Assembly: GCA_033032865.1 (NCBI GenBank)
Contig: JAWHQI010000051.1
Span: forward strand, 11,178,001-11,242,000
Direction of reading: 5' to 3'
From: Dactylorhiza incarnata
Taxonomy: Eukaryota > Streptophyta > Magnoliopsida > Asparagales > Orchidaceae
Length of the DNA: 64,000 nucleotides
Positions 44,430 to 54,349 of the stretch are shown here, piece after piece. Within the stretch, counting starts at the first letter, position 1, and every line of letters starts with the position of its first letter. The notes under the pieces were generated by a model that was given only the letters and a program-made list of their open reading frames with translations, made no database searches and was not told where the DNA came from. The translations under genes were made by a program, and so were the position numbers.

Positions 44430-44464
44430 TACTCCCGGTGGTAAAACCGTTTTGGAGTAACCTC

Positions 44465-44476
44465 GCTCTGATACCA
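44465..44476 (-). other. E primer-binding site, initiator tRNA-Met type
   Basis: TGGTATCAGAGC on the minus strand, two bases after the LTR end at 44479. Confidence 0.9.
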
Positions 44477-44478
44477 CG

Positions 44479-45653
44479 TGTTGGATCTTGTGGCGCCCTT
44501 AGAGGGGGGGGGGGGGGGGTGAATAAGGGCCTTTTTAAAATATGATTTTTTACTTAAGAATTTTTTAAAACAAATTTTGATTTTCTAAAAATCACTTATA
44601 AAAATTTTCAAACTATGAAAATTTTAAATTAATTCAAACACAAATTTCAAAGTTAAAGATTAATCAACCAAATTTGCAATTAAAGAAAAAGTCATAATTT
44701 TTAATAATGAAATTCACATATAATAAAAATGATTTTAACAATACTTGAGATTAAGGCACAAATATGATAATAAACTTTTACAATTTGAGTTTACCAATCC
44801 TTCTCCCAAGGATCGGAAGGCTATTACTTGTCTCTCCCTAGACCAAGAACAAGCCTATCCTCTAGATCTTCCCAAGATCTAGACGTAGCACACAAGGCCA
44901 TGATTTCCTAACAAGCCACGCAAGGACTTGGACGCTCCGCACAAGGAAGCGATTTTCCCCTAAGCCATGCAAGGACTTAGACGTCACGCACAAGGAGACG
45001 ATTTCCCTACCAATACAAAGTGAAATTTATATAAATGAAAATACAAAATGAAATGAAGAACTCCCTAGAAATTCAGATCTCTGAAAGGAAGGTTGAAGCC
45101 TCGAGATGATTGTTGATGTAGAAGCGTGTCCGATCTCATCTTCAATCTCAAACCTTCTAAGCACAAATGGGAGTTGATGTGGTTCTGGAGCTCTCTGGTT
45201 CGTATGCACTCAGGAAAAGACTTGGAATTCTTAATACTTGGAATGCACGAACAAAATGAACAGATTTATAGTTTCTCACTGTCGCCTGGGCGACATCGCT
45301 GTCATAATTTCGACAGCGCAAAACTACCGCTCGTCGTGCTGTCGTGCAAGCAGTTGCTGTAACTTCTGTCCTGTCGCCTGGGCGACATCGCTGTCGGAAT
45401 TCTGACAGCGCTAAACTGCTGCTCGTCGTGCTGTCGTGCGGGTTGTTGCTGTAACTTTTATCCTGTCGCCTGGGCGACAGTATATGTCAGAAAATTCCGA
45501 CATCGAAATTCTCCATATCGTCAAATTGAGCTCCAATCAAAATTGTGAACATCTCATACCTGTTACCTGCACACCATCAATAAAAATAGAATCAAATACA
45601 AATGGGATTTTGTTATTATCAAACCGGAAGAGTGCGAAACGCATGCTCCAACA
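44479..45653 (-). repeat. E 5' LTR, 1,175 bp
   Basis: Minus strand TGTTGGAGCATGCG...AGATCCAACA. U3 holds CTGTCGCCTGGGCGACA units (45279-45295, 45371-45387, 45463-45480) and GTCGGAATTCTGACAG-type units. A TATA box (TATAAA, minus) lies at about 45265-45270. A run of 16 G (plus strand, 44504-44519) sits near the LTR end. Confidence 0.9.
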
Positions 45654-47099
45654 AGATCCCCCTCCGGAACACAAAACACGGCCGAAGGGAGTCTTATGCC
45701 CAGAACAGCCGCCTTGCGGTTGCGTCAGCACACGGGCTAACCTTTACCACAAGACGCCTATTCTGGCGGCTATTACCAATATCATTTGCCAACCCTTCAA
45801 TAAATTGAATATTTTCAAGAGTCCATATTCACAAAGTATAAATGTCCACAAAGTATAAAAGAAAAAAAATGACAGGAAGCGAAAGAGCTCCCAAATATAC
45901 AATCACAAGGTGTAGCGGAAGTCTACAACAAGAACTACACTCCCTCACAACCATGTCAGAAGGGGTTGTTGCAAAAGCTGCAACATGTCTCCAAGTCAAA
46001 TCACTCTGATCTATCCGGTACTGCTCCAGCTAGGTGTGCTCCTAAAAATAGTGGTGTAACAACCGTTAGTCATAAAGACTAAGTGGATTCACATTCTCTC
46101 ACCCCGGCGACTCTTAGGCACCGTGTGGAAGGAAAGGAAGAAAAGCTGCAATATAACAGTATGTACAATATGCAGGTGACAAGGAGGTACTTCTAACCTA
46201 GCAGTTATATATCAACAACTAACAACATGTATATAAATACATCAAGCACCTTTCTAGCAAATCTATTATAATAATTCAAGGGGCTACTATGAAGCCAAGC
46301 AGTATATAACTAAACGAGCGTCAAAGTGAGTATACACACGCAGTTATAAAAGAGTCTAAGCAGTTGGGAGAGTAAACCAGAGTAGTTATAAAGTAAACTA
46401 GATCAAGTAAAGAAACAACTAGAGCAGCTATGGAAGTAACCTCAACTTATGTGTGTATACACACAAACACATAAGATAAGTGATCTGGCAAGAAGTAAAC
46501 TCATCGTATAAAAGAGCCCATACTAATTTATACGATGAGGTCTCTGTTTTATGCAAGTATGCTATGCCATGATGTGCAATGCAATGATGCAACTCACGCA
46601 CACGACTCTGTACGTACAAACCCTTTGTAGTTCCCTCTGTTCGAGTGTGTCAACTCAGGTACCCAGTTGAGGCAACAGGGCAGTGGACCAGGCTGTCCAC
46701 TTCTAGGCTTGTGTAACACCACCCAACCTAGACCTTTGTACGCCCCTAAGAACACACAGGGTATCCACGTACTATCTGGATACAACAATGCCTCTAAGAG
46801 AAACACCAAAATCTTGGCTCGGAGGACTCGACCAGTCCTCCTTATATAACATGGAACCTACCTTTTTCAGGACAACCCTTGTCCTCCCAATAGGATCTCG
46901 AGTCTACCGCTCGTCAGACTATCTCATGCCCTTGAGCAAGCAAGGGTTCCAAACCGAGTCCCTTCCCACATTAACTTAGGATGTTGACCTATCCCAATCA
47001 CTAAACCAGGCCCTCAATGCTACCCATAGGGAGTTAGCATACTCTAAGCAGTGAGACACACAATTCCTGAGATTTCACTTCCTATGAACCTAACCTAAG
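45654..47099 (-). repeat. H 3' LTR remnant
   Basis: Near-identical to 52105-53047 plus 54350-54855 of the 5' LTR, i.e. the same sequence without solo LTR G. It is cut on the left by E (after TGTA, off window) and on the right by F. The undisturbed site of G is 46592-46596 (ACTCA, one copy). Confidence 0.85.
47095..47099. repeat. Probable TSD of F, left copy (CTAAG)
   Basis: CTAAG directly before the TGTTGGAG start of F. The other copy is lost with the deletion; the uninterrupted sequence at 54850-54863 reads 'cctaacctaaggacta'. Confidence 0.7.
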
Positions 47100-48378
47100 T
47101 GTTGGAGAATGCGTTTCGCACTCCTCCGGTTTGATAATAACAAAGTCCCGTTTGTATTTGATTCTATTTTTATTAATGGTGTGCAGGTAACAGGTATGAG
47201 ATGTTCACATTTCTGCTGGAGCTAAATTTGAATGTGGGAAAATTGCACTGTCGGAAAATTCCGATAGCCGCTGTCGCCCAGGCGACAGCAGAGAAGTTAC
47301 AACTACTTCCCTCCACGGCAGCTCGACGAAAGTCAGTTTCGAGCTGTCGGAATTCCGACAGCGATGTCGCCCAGGCGATAGCTCGGAGGTTACAACAACT
47401 GCCCACGACACCACCCGCAATCGACAGTTTTGCACTGTCGGAAATTCGACATCGATGTTGCCCAGGCGACAGCTCAACGGTTACAGCAACTTCCCGCACG
47501 ACGCCACTCCAGCGGCAGTTTAACGCTGTCGGAAAATTCCGACAGTCACTGTCGCCCAGGCGACAACGATTTTCTATAAATTGCCTCCTTGTGTTCGTGC
47601 ATTAAAAGCTTTGAGAATTCCAAGTCCCTTCCTGAGTGCATACGAACCAGAGAGCTCCAGAACCTCTTCAACTCCCATTTGTGCAAAGAAGGAGTGAAGA
47701 TTGAAGACGAGATCGGGCGCACTTCTACATCATCGATCATCTCGAGGCTTCAACAATCCGTTCAGAGATCTGATCTTCTAGGGAGTTGTTCTTTTCATAT
47801 TATATTTTCATTCACATACTTTTCATTTTGTATTGGTAGAGAAATCGTCGTCTTGCGTGCGACGTCTAAGTCCTTGCGCGGCTTAGGGGAAAATCGCTTC
47901 CTTGTGCGGAGCATCCAAGTCCTTGCGTTGCTTGGTGGGAAATCGTGGCCTTGTGTGCTACGTCTAGATCTTGGGAAGATCTAGAGGATAGGCTTCGTCT
48001 TGGTCTTGGGAAAGACAAGCGATAGCCTTCCGATCCTTGGGAGAAGGATTGGTAAACCAAAATTGTAGAATTTTTTATTAACATAATTGTGCCTTGATCT
48101 TAAGCATTGTTAAGATCATTTTTATTGTACTCAAATTTCATGATTAATATAATTATGTCTTTTTCTTTAATTACATATTTGGTGGCATAATCTTAATCTT
48201 AGAAATTTGTGTTTTGGTTTAATACTAAAGTTGCATTGGTTTGAAAGTATTTATAAGTACTTTTTTTAGTAAAGTAAAATCTCTTTAAAAAAAATTACTA
48301 AGTAAAAATTAATTTTTAGACACACCCTTATTCACCCCCCCCCCCCCCCCCCCTCTAAGGGCGTCATACGATCCAACA
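47100..48378 (+). repeat. F 5' LTR, 1,279 bp
   Basis: TGTTGGAGAATGCG...GATCCAACA. U3 array at 47247-47566: CTGTCGCCCAGGCGACAG (47271-47288), CTGTCGGAAAATTCCGACAG (47526-47545) and others; TATAAA at 47575-47580. A run of 19 C at 48335-48353 near the end. Confidence 0.9.
47575..47580 (+). promoter_or_regulatory. F LTR TATA box
   Basis: TATAAA in TTCTATAAATTGCC, ten bases after the last palindrome of the U3 array. Confidence 0.6.
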
Positions 48379-48380
48379 AG

Positions 48381-48392
48381 TGGTATCAGAGC
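48381..48392 (+). other. F primer-binding site, initiator tRNA-Met type
   Basis: TGGTATCAGAGC, two bases after the LTR. Confidence 0.9.
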
Positions 48393-48427
48393 GAGGTTAC
48401 TCCAAAACGGTTTTACCACCGGGAGTA

Positions 48428-50350
48428 ATGGCGCACAACGATCACGCGTTCGTTGAGGGGCAAGGAATTAGTAGGCCACCACTTTTTACGGGCACAGACT
48501 ATAATTATTGGAAAACACGTATGCGTTGTTTTCTAATTGCGCTAGATATAGAAGTCTGGAATATGGTAGAATCTAGTTACACTTCTCCAACATTTGTTGT
48601 AGGAGATGTAACAATGGATAAGTCCAAAGACAAGTGGGATGACAATGATAAATTAAAATGTAAGAACAATGCAAAAGCCATGAATGCTTTATTTTGCGCA
48701 CTAGATCGCACTGAATTTAATAGAGTTTGTGCTTGTAATACTGCATTTGAAATTTGGAATTTATTAGAAATCACTCATGAAGGTACTTCGCAGGTAAGGG
48801 ATTCAAAGCTATTTCAACTGGAATCTGAATTTGAAAGGTTCAAAATGGAGGTAGATGAAGAGATTGATACGATGTACACACGATTTACAAAAATCGTGAA
48901 CAACTCAAAGGTGCTAGGAAAGGTGTTCTCAAATGGAGATTTGGTAAGGAAAATCTTAAGATCACTTCCCCTGAAGTTCAATCCTAAAGTGACTGCAATT
49001 TCCGAGTCAGATGATCTTAAGACCTTACAATTGGAGAGCCTCATTGGGAACTTGAAAACTCATGAAGTTGAATTGAAAATTCAACAACAAGAGTATATGG
49101 AGCCAAGGAAGAAGGGATTGGCTCTAAGATCAAAGAAGGAAGAAACTAGTGATTCTGAGGAGGATGAAGAAGATGAGGAAAGTTTATTTGTTAAAAAATT
49201 TATGAAAAATCCGGAGAGAAGGAATTCGTTTAAGAAGTATTTTAAGAAGGAGACCTTTAGGAAGAAAAAAGGAAAGGAAGGCGATGAGGAGGAAGAGAGA
49301 CCGCCACCGGAGTGCTATCACTGCAAGAAGTTAGGACACATTCGAAGCAAGTGTCCAAAGTACTTGAAAGAACTTAAAGAAAAGAAGCACAAAGGGTCGA
49401 AGAAGGTGTTGAAGGCGGAAACCTGGGATGATACTACTTCTGAAGATGCAAGCAGTTCCGACTCAAGTAAAGAAGAGGAGGCCAACATATGCTTAATGGG
49501 AAAGAGCGTCATATCTGATGACGAATGCATTGTCCAAAGCGACACCGAGGTAACTCCTCCAACCTATGTTGAATTGTTTTCTGAATTTTTAAAGACTTGC
49601 AAATTTTTTGAAAAAAGCTTAAAAGACAATGATCTTCTTAAATCTGAAAATGACATTTTACTTAAAGAAAACAAAAAATTGTTAAGGGAAATTAAGACTA
49701 TTGGAAAAAGAGATATCTCTTGCCAAGAGTGTGATCACTTTTTGGGAAGAATTAATGAACTTGAACAATCTCTTTCCAAATCTCATTCTACAATAAAAAT
49801 TCTTACTAACAAGAATGAGATTTTAGAGAGAGATCTGAAATCTTCAATCTCCAAAGTCCATGAGGGAAAGAAATCTTTTGAACGTAGATGCGTAAATCTA
49901 GTATCCGAGAATACACAAATGAAAAACCATATTCATGACTTAACACTAGCCATGAAAAAATTTGGAATGGGCCGAAGATCACTGGATATGATCTTAGGAT
50001 ACCAACGCCATGGATCTGGAAGGTTTGGGCTCGGATACACATCTGGAAGCTGTCGCCCGGCGACAACCACTGTCGCCGGCGACAGTGAAAAGTCCAGAAA
50101 ATTCACTTTTAAAAATTCTAAAATTAATGAATTGTTAAATACTGCATCCTCATCCAGTAAAAGTCCAGAAAAGTTATACTCCTCTAAATACATTACATGT
50201 GCCAAATGCAATAGATTTGGTCGCACTACGGACTCTTGCTGGAAAGAAGGAAAAAGTAAAATCAAACAAATCTGGGTGCCTAAGGCTTCTACCTATACTA
50301 TGGGTGGAACCACTTGGGTTACCAGATCTTTACTCACCTCTTCTTTCTAG
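48428..50350 (+). CDS. gag: F Gag, SIRE-like copia type, intact
   Basis: 640 codons from MAHNDHAFVEGQG, 35 bp after the PBS; upstream in-frame codons belong to the PBS and leader. Copia Gag domain at about residues 15-245 (RPPLFTGTDYNYWKTRM, LDRTEFNRVCACNTAFEIWN, DLKTLQLESLIGNLKTHEVE). Knuckle CYHCKKLGHIRSKC at about 296-309. An acidic stretch, then coiled coil (about 380-515) and a conserved block with RRSLDMILGYQRHGSGRFG. A palindromic DNA segment is translated as CRPATTTVAGDS. A second knuckle, CAKCNRFGRTTDSC, has Arg for the expected His. The protein ends before TAG at 50348-50350, and the next codons are pol in the same frame. Role: particle assembly in the cytoplasm. Confidence 0.9.
   Translation: MAHNDHAFVEGQGISRPPLFTGTDYNYWKTRMRCFLIALDIEVWNMVESSYTSPTFVVGDVTMDKSKDKWDDNDKLKCKNNAKAMNALFCALDRTEFNRVCACNTAFEIWNLLEITHEGTSQVRDSKLFQLESEFERFKMEVDEEIDTMYTRFTKIVNNSKVLGKVFSNGDLVRKILRSLPLKFNPKVTAISESDDLKTLQLESLIGNLKTHEVELKIQQQEYMEPRKKGLALRSKKEETSDSEEDEEDEESLFVKKFMKNPERRNSFKKYFKKETFRKKKGKEGDEEEERPPPECYHCKKLGHIRSKCPKYLKELKEKKHKGSKKVLKAETWDDTTSEDASSSDSSKEEEANICLMGKSVISDDECIVQSDTEVTPPTYVELFSEFLKTCKFFEKSLKDNDLLKSENDILLKENKKLLREIKTIGKRDISCQECDHFLGRINELEQSLSKSHSTIKILTNKNEILERDLKSSISKVHEGKKSFERRCVNLVSENTQMKNHIHDLTLAMKKFGMGRRSLDMILGYQRHGSGRFGLGYTSGSCRPATTTVAGDSEKSRKFTFKNSKINELLNTASSSSKSPEKLYSSKYITCAKCNRFGRTTDSCWKEGKSKIKQIWVPKASTYTMGGTTWVTRSLLTSSF
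50049..50086 (+). promoter_or_regulatory. F internal palindromic cluster in gag
   Basis: CTGTCGCCCGGCGACA (50050-50065) and ACTGTCGCCGGCGACAGT (50069-50086), the latter a perfect 18-nt palindrome. These are variants of the U3 motif CTGTCGCCCAGGCGACAG. Confidence 0.6.
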
Positions 50351-50772
50351 GTATGTTGGCAGGCTAAGGACAAAGAAGACGTGTGGTACTTGGACTCGGG
50401 TTGTTCAAAGCACATGACGGGCAATAAAGAAAAGTTCCTTAGCCTAGAGATGAAGAAAGGAGGAGTTGTTACATTCGTAGACAATGGAAAAGGAAAAATC
50501 ATCGGCATCGGAGTTGTGGGTAACGAAATTTTTTCAATTTCAAATGTTTTATTTGTAGAAGGATTAAAGCATAATTTGATTTCTATTAGTCAATTATGTG
50601 ATAAGGGTTTAAATGTTTTATTTGAATCTTCTACAAATTTATGCAAAATTATTAATTCCAAAACAAATGAAATTGTTTTTACCGCACCTAGATGTCATAA
50701 TGTATATATGATTAAATTTCTTGATTTTTCAAATTCTACCTTAAAATGTTTTTTATCAAAAAATGATGAATT
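50351..50772 (+). pseudogene. pol: F pol start: protease and pre-integrase region, truncated
   Basis: Opens directly after the UAG of gag in the same frame (VCWQAKDKEDVWYLDSGCSKHMTGN). The D-S-G of the Ty1/copia protease is present, followed by TFVDNGKGKI, NVLFVEGLKHNLISISQLCD and the lead-in to the integrase zinc module. The similarity to E ends after KNDEL, just before the expected LWHRRLGH, at a deletion junction with H. The few codons beyond come from H sequence. Function as protease is possible, but without RT and integrase the element cannot move by itself. Confidence 0.85.
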
Positions 50773-52086
50773 AGTGCCCACAATCGCCGCTAGAGATTGC
50801 TAATGACATGTTTATTCCATGATAAACATTTGAGATTTTTAAATCACTTAACAAGTCATACATTCATTTTTGTTGGCCTTTTACTAGTCGATTTGGATCT
50901 ATTAATTTTCTCTAACATCCCTTTAACATACAAGTCATTGAAAATTTCCTAACTTCCTGGGATGGTTGATCATTAAACCACTCGTACCCATACAAACTTC
51001 ATTATATCATCATAAGGGTACATAATTTCATCAAGTACCAAGCTATACTGTCATCAAAAGGTAAGTAGAGATCGATACAGATATTTACCAAAAGGGCTAA
51101 CTTGCTACTTTCCTCGTCTTCTTATTCACAATATTAAAATAGTGTAGGGAGCAAATACTCATCCTTGACATACTATCATTTGTTATTCTGCTAGTAAAAT
51201 TTCATTGATCCAAACTTGACATTAGTAGTCCACCTTGCCAAAGATGAACTACTTCATCAAGTACCATCAATATCAATTGTTGAAAATTTGTGAAGATTCT
51301 CAAATCCCAAAGAAACCGCAGTTGGTAACACTGGCCCAATAAACGAAGAGATTAGCCCACCGTAATTCTTGGGCAGAGTCTCTTCGATCATTAACGTGGT
51401 ACATCCATCCCCCATAAGCACACATCCTTAGGGCTTATAATCCTCGACATGGAGTTTCACCTCGACGATTACTCATACACTCTTTTCTTTAGGCCTTTAG
51501 ATCTACCATTTACAACAACTTTTTAGGGTCAACATGTGACGAAGTCAAAAGAGATGAGCCTCTTCTAAGATTTAGATTCTTATTCAACCTCTGGTATTTA
51601 TCATGGTAATAGCTTCACAATGATCAAGATGGAGAGTATTAAGTTATCAATTAGACTTACGAATCTCTTACTACTCTAGTTAGTAGATTATAAGCACAAA
51701 TTCTCCTCTAGATGGTTCTATTAGTTTGGGTAAGAGATGGTATCACTTAATGAATGTACCAGGAATATCAAAGTATAAGCCATGAGCACATACTCTTGCA
51801 AAAAAAAAAACTCTTCCCTGAACCACTTGGGTATTCACATAACTCAACCAAGTCTATATCTGAGGTTGATTCTTAGACTAGGATGCGCCACAAAACATGT
51901 TGGTAGGTCAAAATAAGGTGGTGTCCTAGTTAGGTTGGCACTCGTTCTAAGGATTAGTGGACATACTTAGAGTGAATCCCATAGGGGCACACCACAGCTT
52001 CCGCTGCATCAGTTTGTCCTCAAACTGAATGACCGAGCACGGGTGGTGTCATGGGTTAATGGACTTCTTTATCTCATGATTGTTGC
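50773..52086 (-). other. H internal remnant, noncoding
   Basis: Sequence between the F deletion junction and the H PBS, without significant ORFs on either strand. On the minus strand, close to the PBS, there is a short inverted repeat CAGTTTGAGGACAAACTG (plus 52012-52029). No RT or gag motif found. Confidence 0.5.
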
Positions 52087-52098
52087 GCTCTGATACCA
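52087..52098 (-). other. H primer-binding site, initiator tRNA-Met type
   Basis: TGGTATCAGAGC on the minus strand, two bases after the LTR end at 52101. Confidence 0.85.
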
Positions 52099-53047
52099 TT
52101 TGTAAGATCCCCCTCTTTGAACACAAAACACGGCCGAGGGGAGTCTTATGCCCAGAACAACCATCTTGCAGTAGCGTCAGCACACGGGCTAACCTGTACC
52201 ACAAGACGCCTATTCTGCCCGCTATTACCAATATCATTTGCCAACCCATCAATAAATTGAATATTTTCAAGAGTCCATATTCACAAAGTATAAATGTCCA
52301 CAAAGTATAAAAGAAAAAAAATGACAGGAAGCAAAAGAGCTCCAAAATATACAATCACAAGGCGTAGCGAAAGTCTACAACAAGAACTACACTCCCTCAG
52401 AACCGTGTCAGAAGGTGTTGTTGCAAAAGCTGTAACATGTCTCCAAGTCATATCACTCTGATTTGTCTGGTACTGCACCAGCTGGGTGTGCTCCTAAAAT
52501 TAGTGGTGTAACAACCGTTAGTCATAAAGACTAAGTGGCTTCACATTCTCTCACCCCGGTGACTCTTAGGCACCGTGTGGAAGGAAAGGAAGAAAAGCTG
52601 CAATATAACAGTATGTATAATATGCAGGTGACAAGGAGGTACTACTAACCTAGCAGTTATATATCAACAACTAACAACATGTATATAAATACATCAAGCA
52701 CCTTTCTAGCAAATCTATTATAATAATTCAAGGGGCTAAATGAAGCCAAGCAGTATATATCTAAACGAGCGTCAAAGTGAGTATACACACGCAGTTATAA
52801 AAGAGTCTAAGCAGCTGGGAGAGTAAACCAGAGTAGTTATAAAGTAAACTAGATCAAGTAAAGAAACAACTAGAGCAGCTATGGAAGTAACCTCAACTTA
52901 TGTGTGTATACACACAAACACATAAGCTAATGGATCTGGCAAGAAGTAAACTCATCGTATAAAAGAGCCCATACTAATTTATACGATGAGGTCTGTATTT
53001 TATGCAAGTATGCTATGCCATGATGTGCAATGCAATGATGCAACTCA

Positions 53048-54349
53048 TGTTGGATCTTTTGGCGCCCTTAGAGGGGGGTGAATAAGGGCCTTTTTAAATT
53101 ATGATTTTTACTTAAGAATTTTTCACCAACTTTCACTTTTCTTAAAAATAATTAATCGAAATTTTCCAGACACAAATTTTATATTAATAAATACTCAATT
53201 AATTTTCAATAAAGTAACATTCATAATTTTATTAAATATGACAAAGACATACATGAACATAACGAACTTAATAAAGCTTAAGATCAAGGCAATAATGGTA
53301 AAATAAAACTTTTACAATTTTACCGGTCCTTCTACTAAGGACCGGAAGGCTATAACTTATCTTTCCCTAGACCAAGCCCAAGCCTATCCTCTAGATCTTC
53401 CCAAGATCTAGACGTAGCACACAAGGCCACGATTTCCCACCAAGCCACGCAAGGACTTGGACGCTCCGCACAAGGAAGCGATTTTCCCTTAAGCCAAGCA
53501 AGGACTTAGACGCTCCGCACAAGGAAGAGATTTTCCCTACCAATACAAAGTAAAATGTATATAAATGAAAATACAAGATAAAATAAGAACTCCCTAGAAA
53601 TTCAGATCTCTGAAAGGAAGGTTGAAGCCTCGAGATGATCATTGATGTAGAAGCGCTTCCGATCTCGTCTTCAATTTCAAACCTTCTCAGCACAAATGGG
53701 AGTTCTTGAGGTTCTGGAGCTCTCTGGTTCGTATGCACTCAGGAAGGAACTTAGAATCTTCAAAGCTTGAAATCCACAAAGTTCTGAACCCTTTTAATAA
53801 AAGAGAGCTGTCGGATTTCCATTAGCTAGCTATCGGAAATCCATTATCTCCAGAGGCTGCCACGTGTCCCACTAATTCAAAGTTTCTGCGCGAAGTGGAG
53901 GTCGTGGTTGAGACGTGGGATGTCGGATATCCGATAGCACTATCGGATATCCATTAGCTTGCGTAACTGCTGCACATCGTAGAGTTACAGGAAGATCGTG
54001 CACTGTCGGAAATCCGTTAGCTAGCTGTCGGAAATCCGGTACTGCCGTCGGAAATCCGATAGATCCTCTTCATTTTTGCCGTCCGAAACTTCTCCAGACT
54101 ATATATGGAGTCGTTCTCATCACCGAAATGGGGTGGCACGTTCCGTAACTCTTCCTGGATTGAAAGTTATTGCCATTTGAAGTTTAACATACAAAATTCA
54201 TCATTTTGTCTTTTTGATCCATGAACGAGGACGTGTTTCTTTATTTAACATGTATCACCTGTACACTATAAACACACAAAAGAGTAGATCAAATACATCA
54301 TGGTATTTGTTATTCTCAAACCAAGAGATGCGAAAAGCAAGCTCCAACA
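53048..54349 (-). mobile_element. G: solo LTR of a SIRE-like copia element, 1,302 bp
   Basis: Minus strand TGTTGGAGCTTGC...AGATCCAACA, flanked by the TSD ACTCA (53043-53047 and 54350-54354). No interior remains. Ends and R-U5 resemble the E and F LTRs, but U3 has a different motif, TATCGGATATCCGATA (TCGGATATCCGA at 53923-53934, with further variants 53815-54065). The empty site is at 46592-46596. Confidence 0.92.

Larger units (their letters stand above)
40237..45653 (-). mobile_element. E: Ty1/copia element (SIRE-like), 5' part, interrupted by A
   Basis: On the minus strand: 5' LTR (45653-44479), initiator tRNA-Met PBS, gag, protease, integrase and the first part of RT, which stops at 40237 where A is inserted. 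The rest of E should lie beyond the left edge of the window. The order protease-integrase-RT is that of Ty1/copia. E is inserted near the end of the H 3' LTR; AGATC at 45654-45658 is the expected TSD copy. Confidence 0.9.
47100..50772 (+). mobile_element. F: Ty1/copia element (SIRE-like), 3' truncated
   Basis: 5' LTR, PBS, intact gag and the start of pol. The similarity to E ends after CFLSKNDEL, where integrase should begin, and unrelated H sequence follows. RT, integrase and 3' LTR are missing. Same family as E, on the opposite strand. Confidence 0.9.

Noticed and set aside
45436..45858. 140-codon ORF and a similar one at 52080-52310
   Set aside because: It spans the boundary between the E LTR and H LTR; the shared part is LTR sequence of H.
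48380..48427. Start of F gag at 48380
   Set aside because: These codons overlap the PBS; the ATG at 48428 in the family-typical context (also in E) is the likely start.
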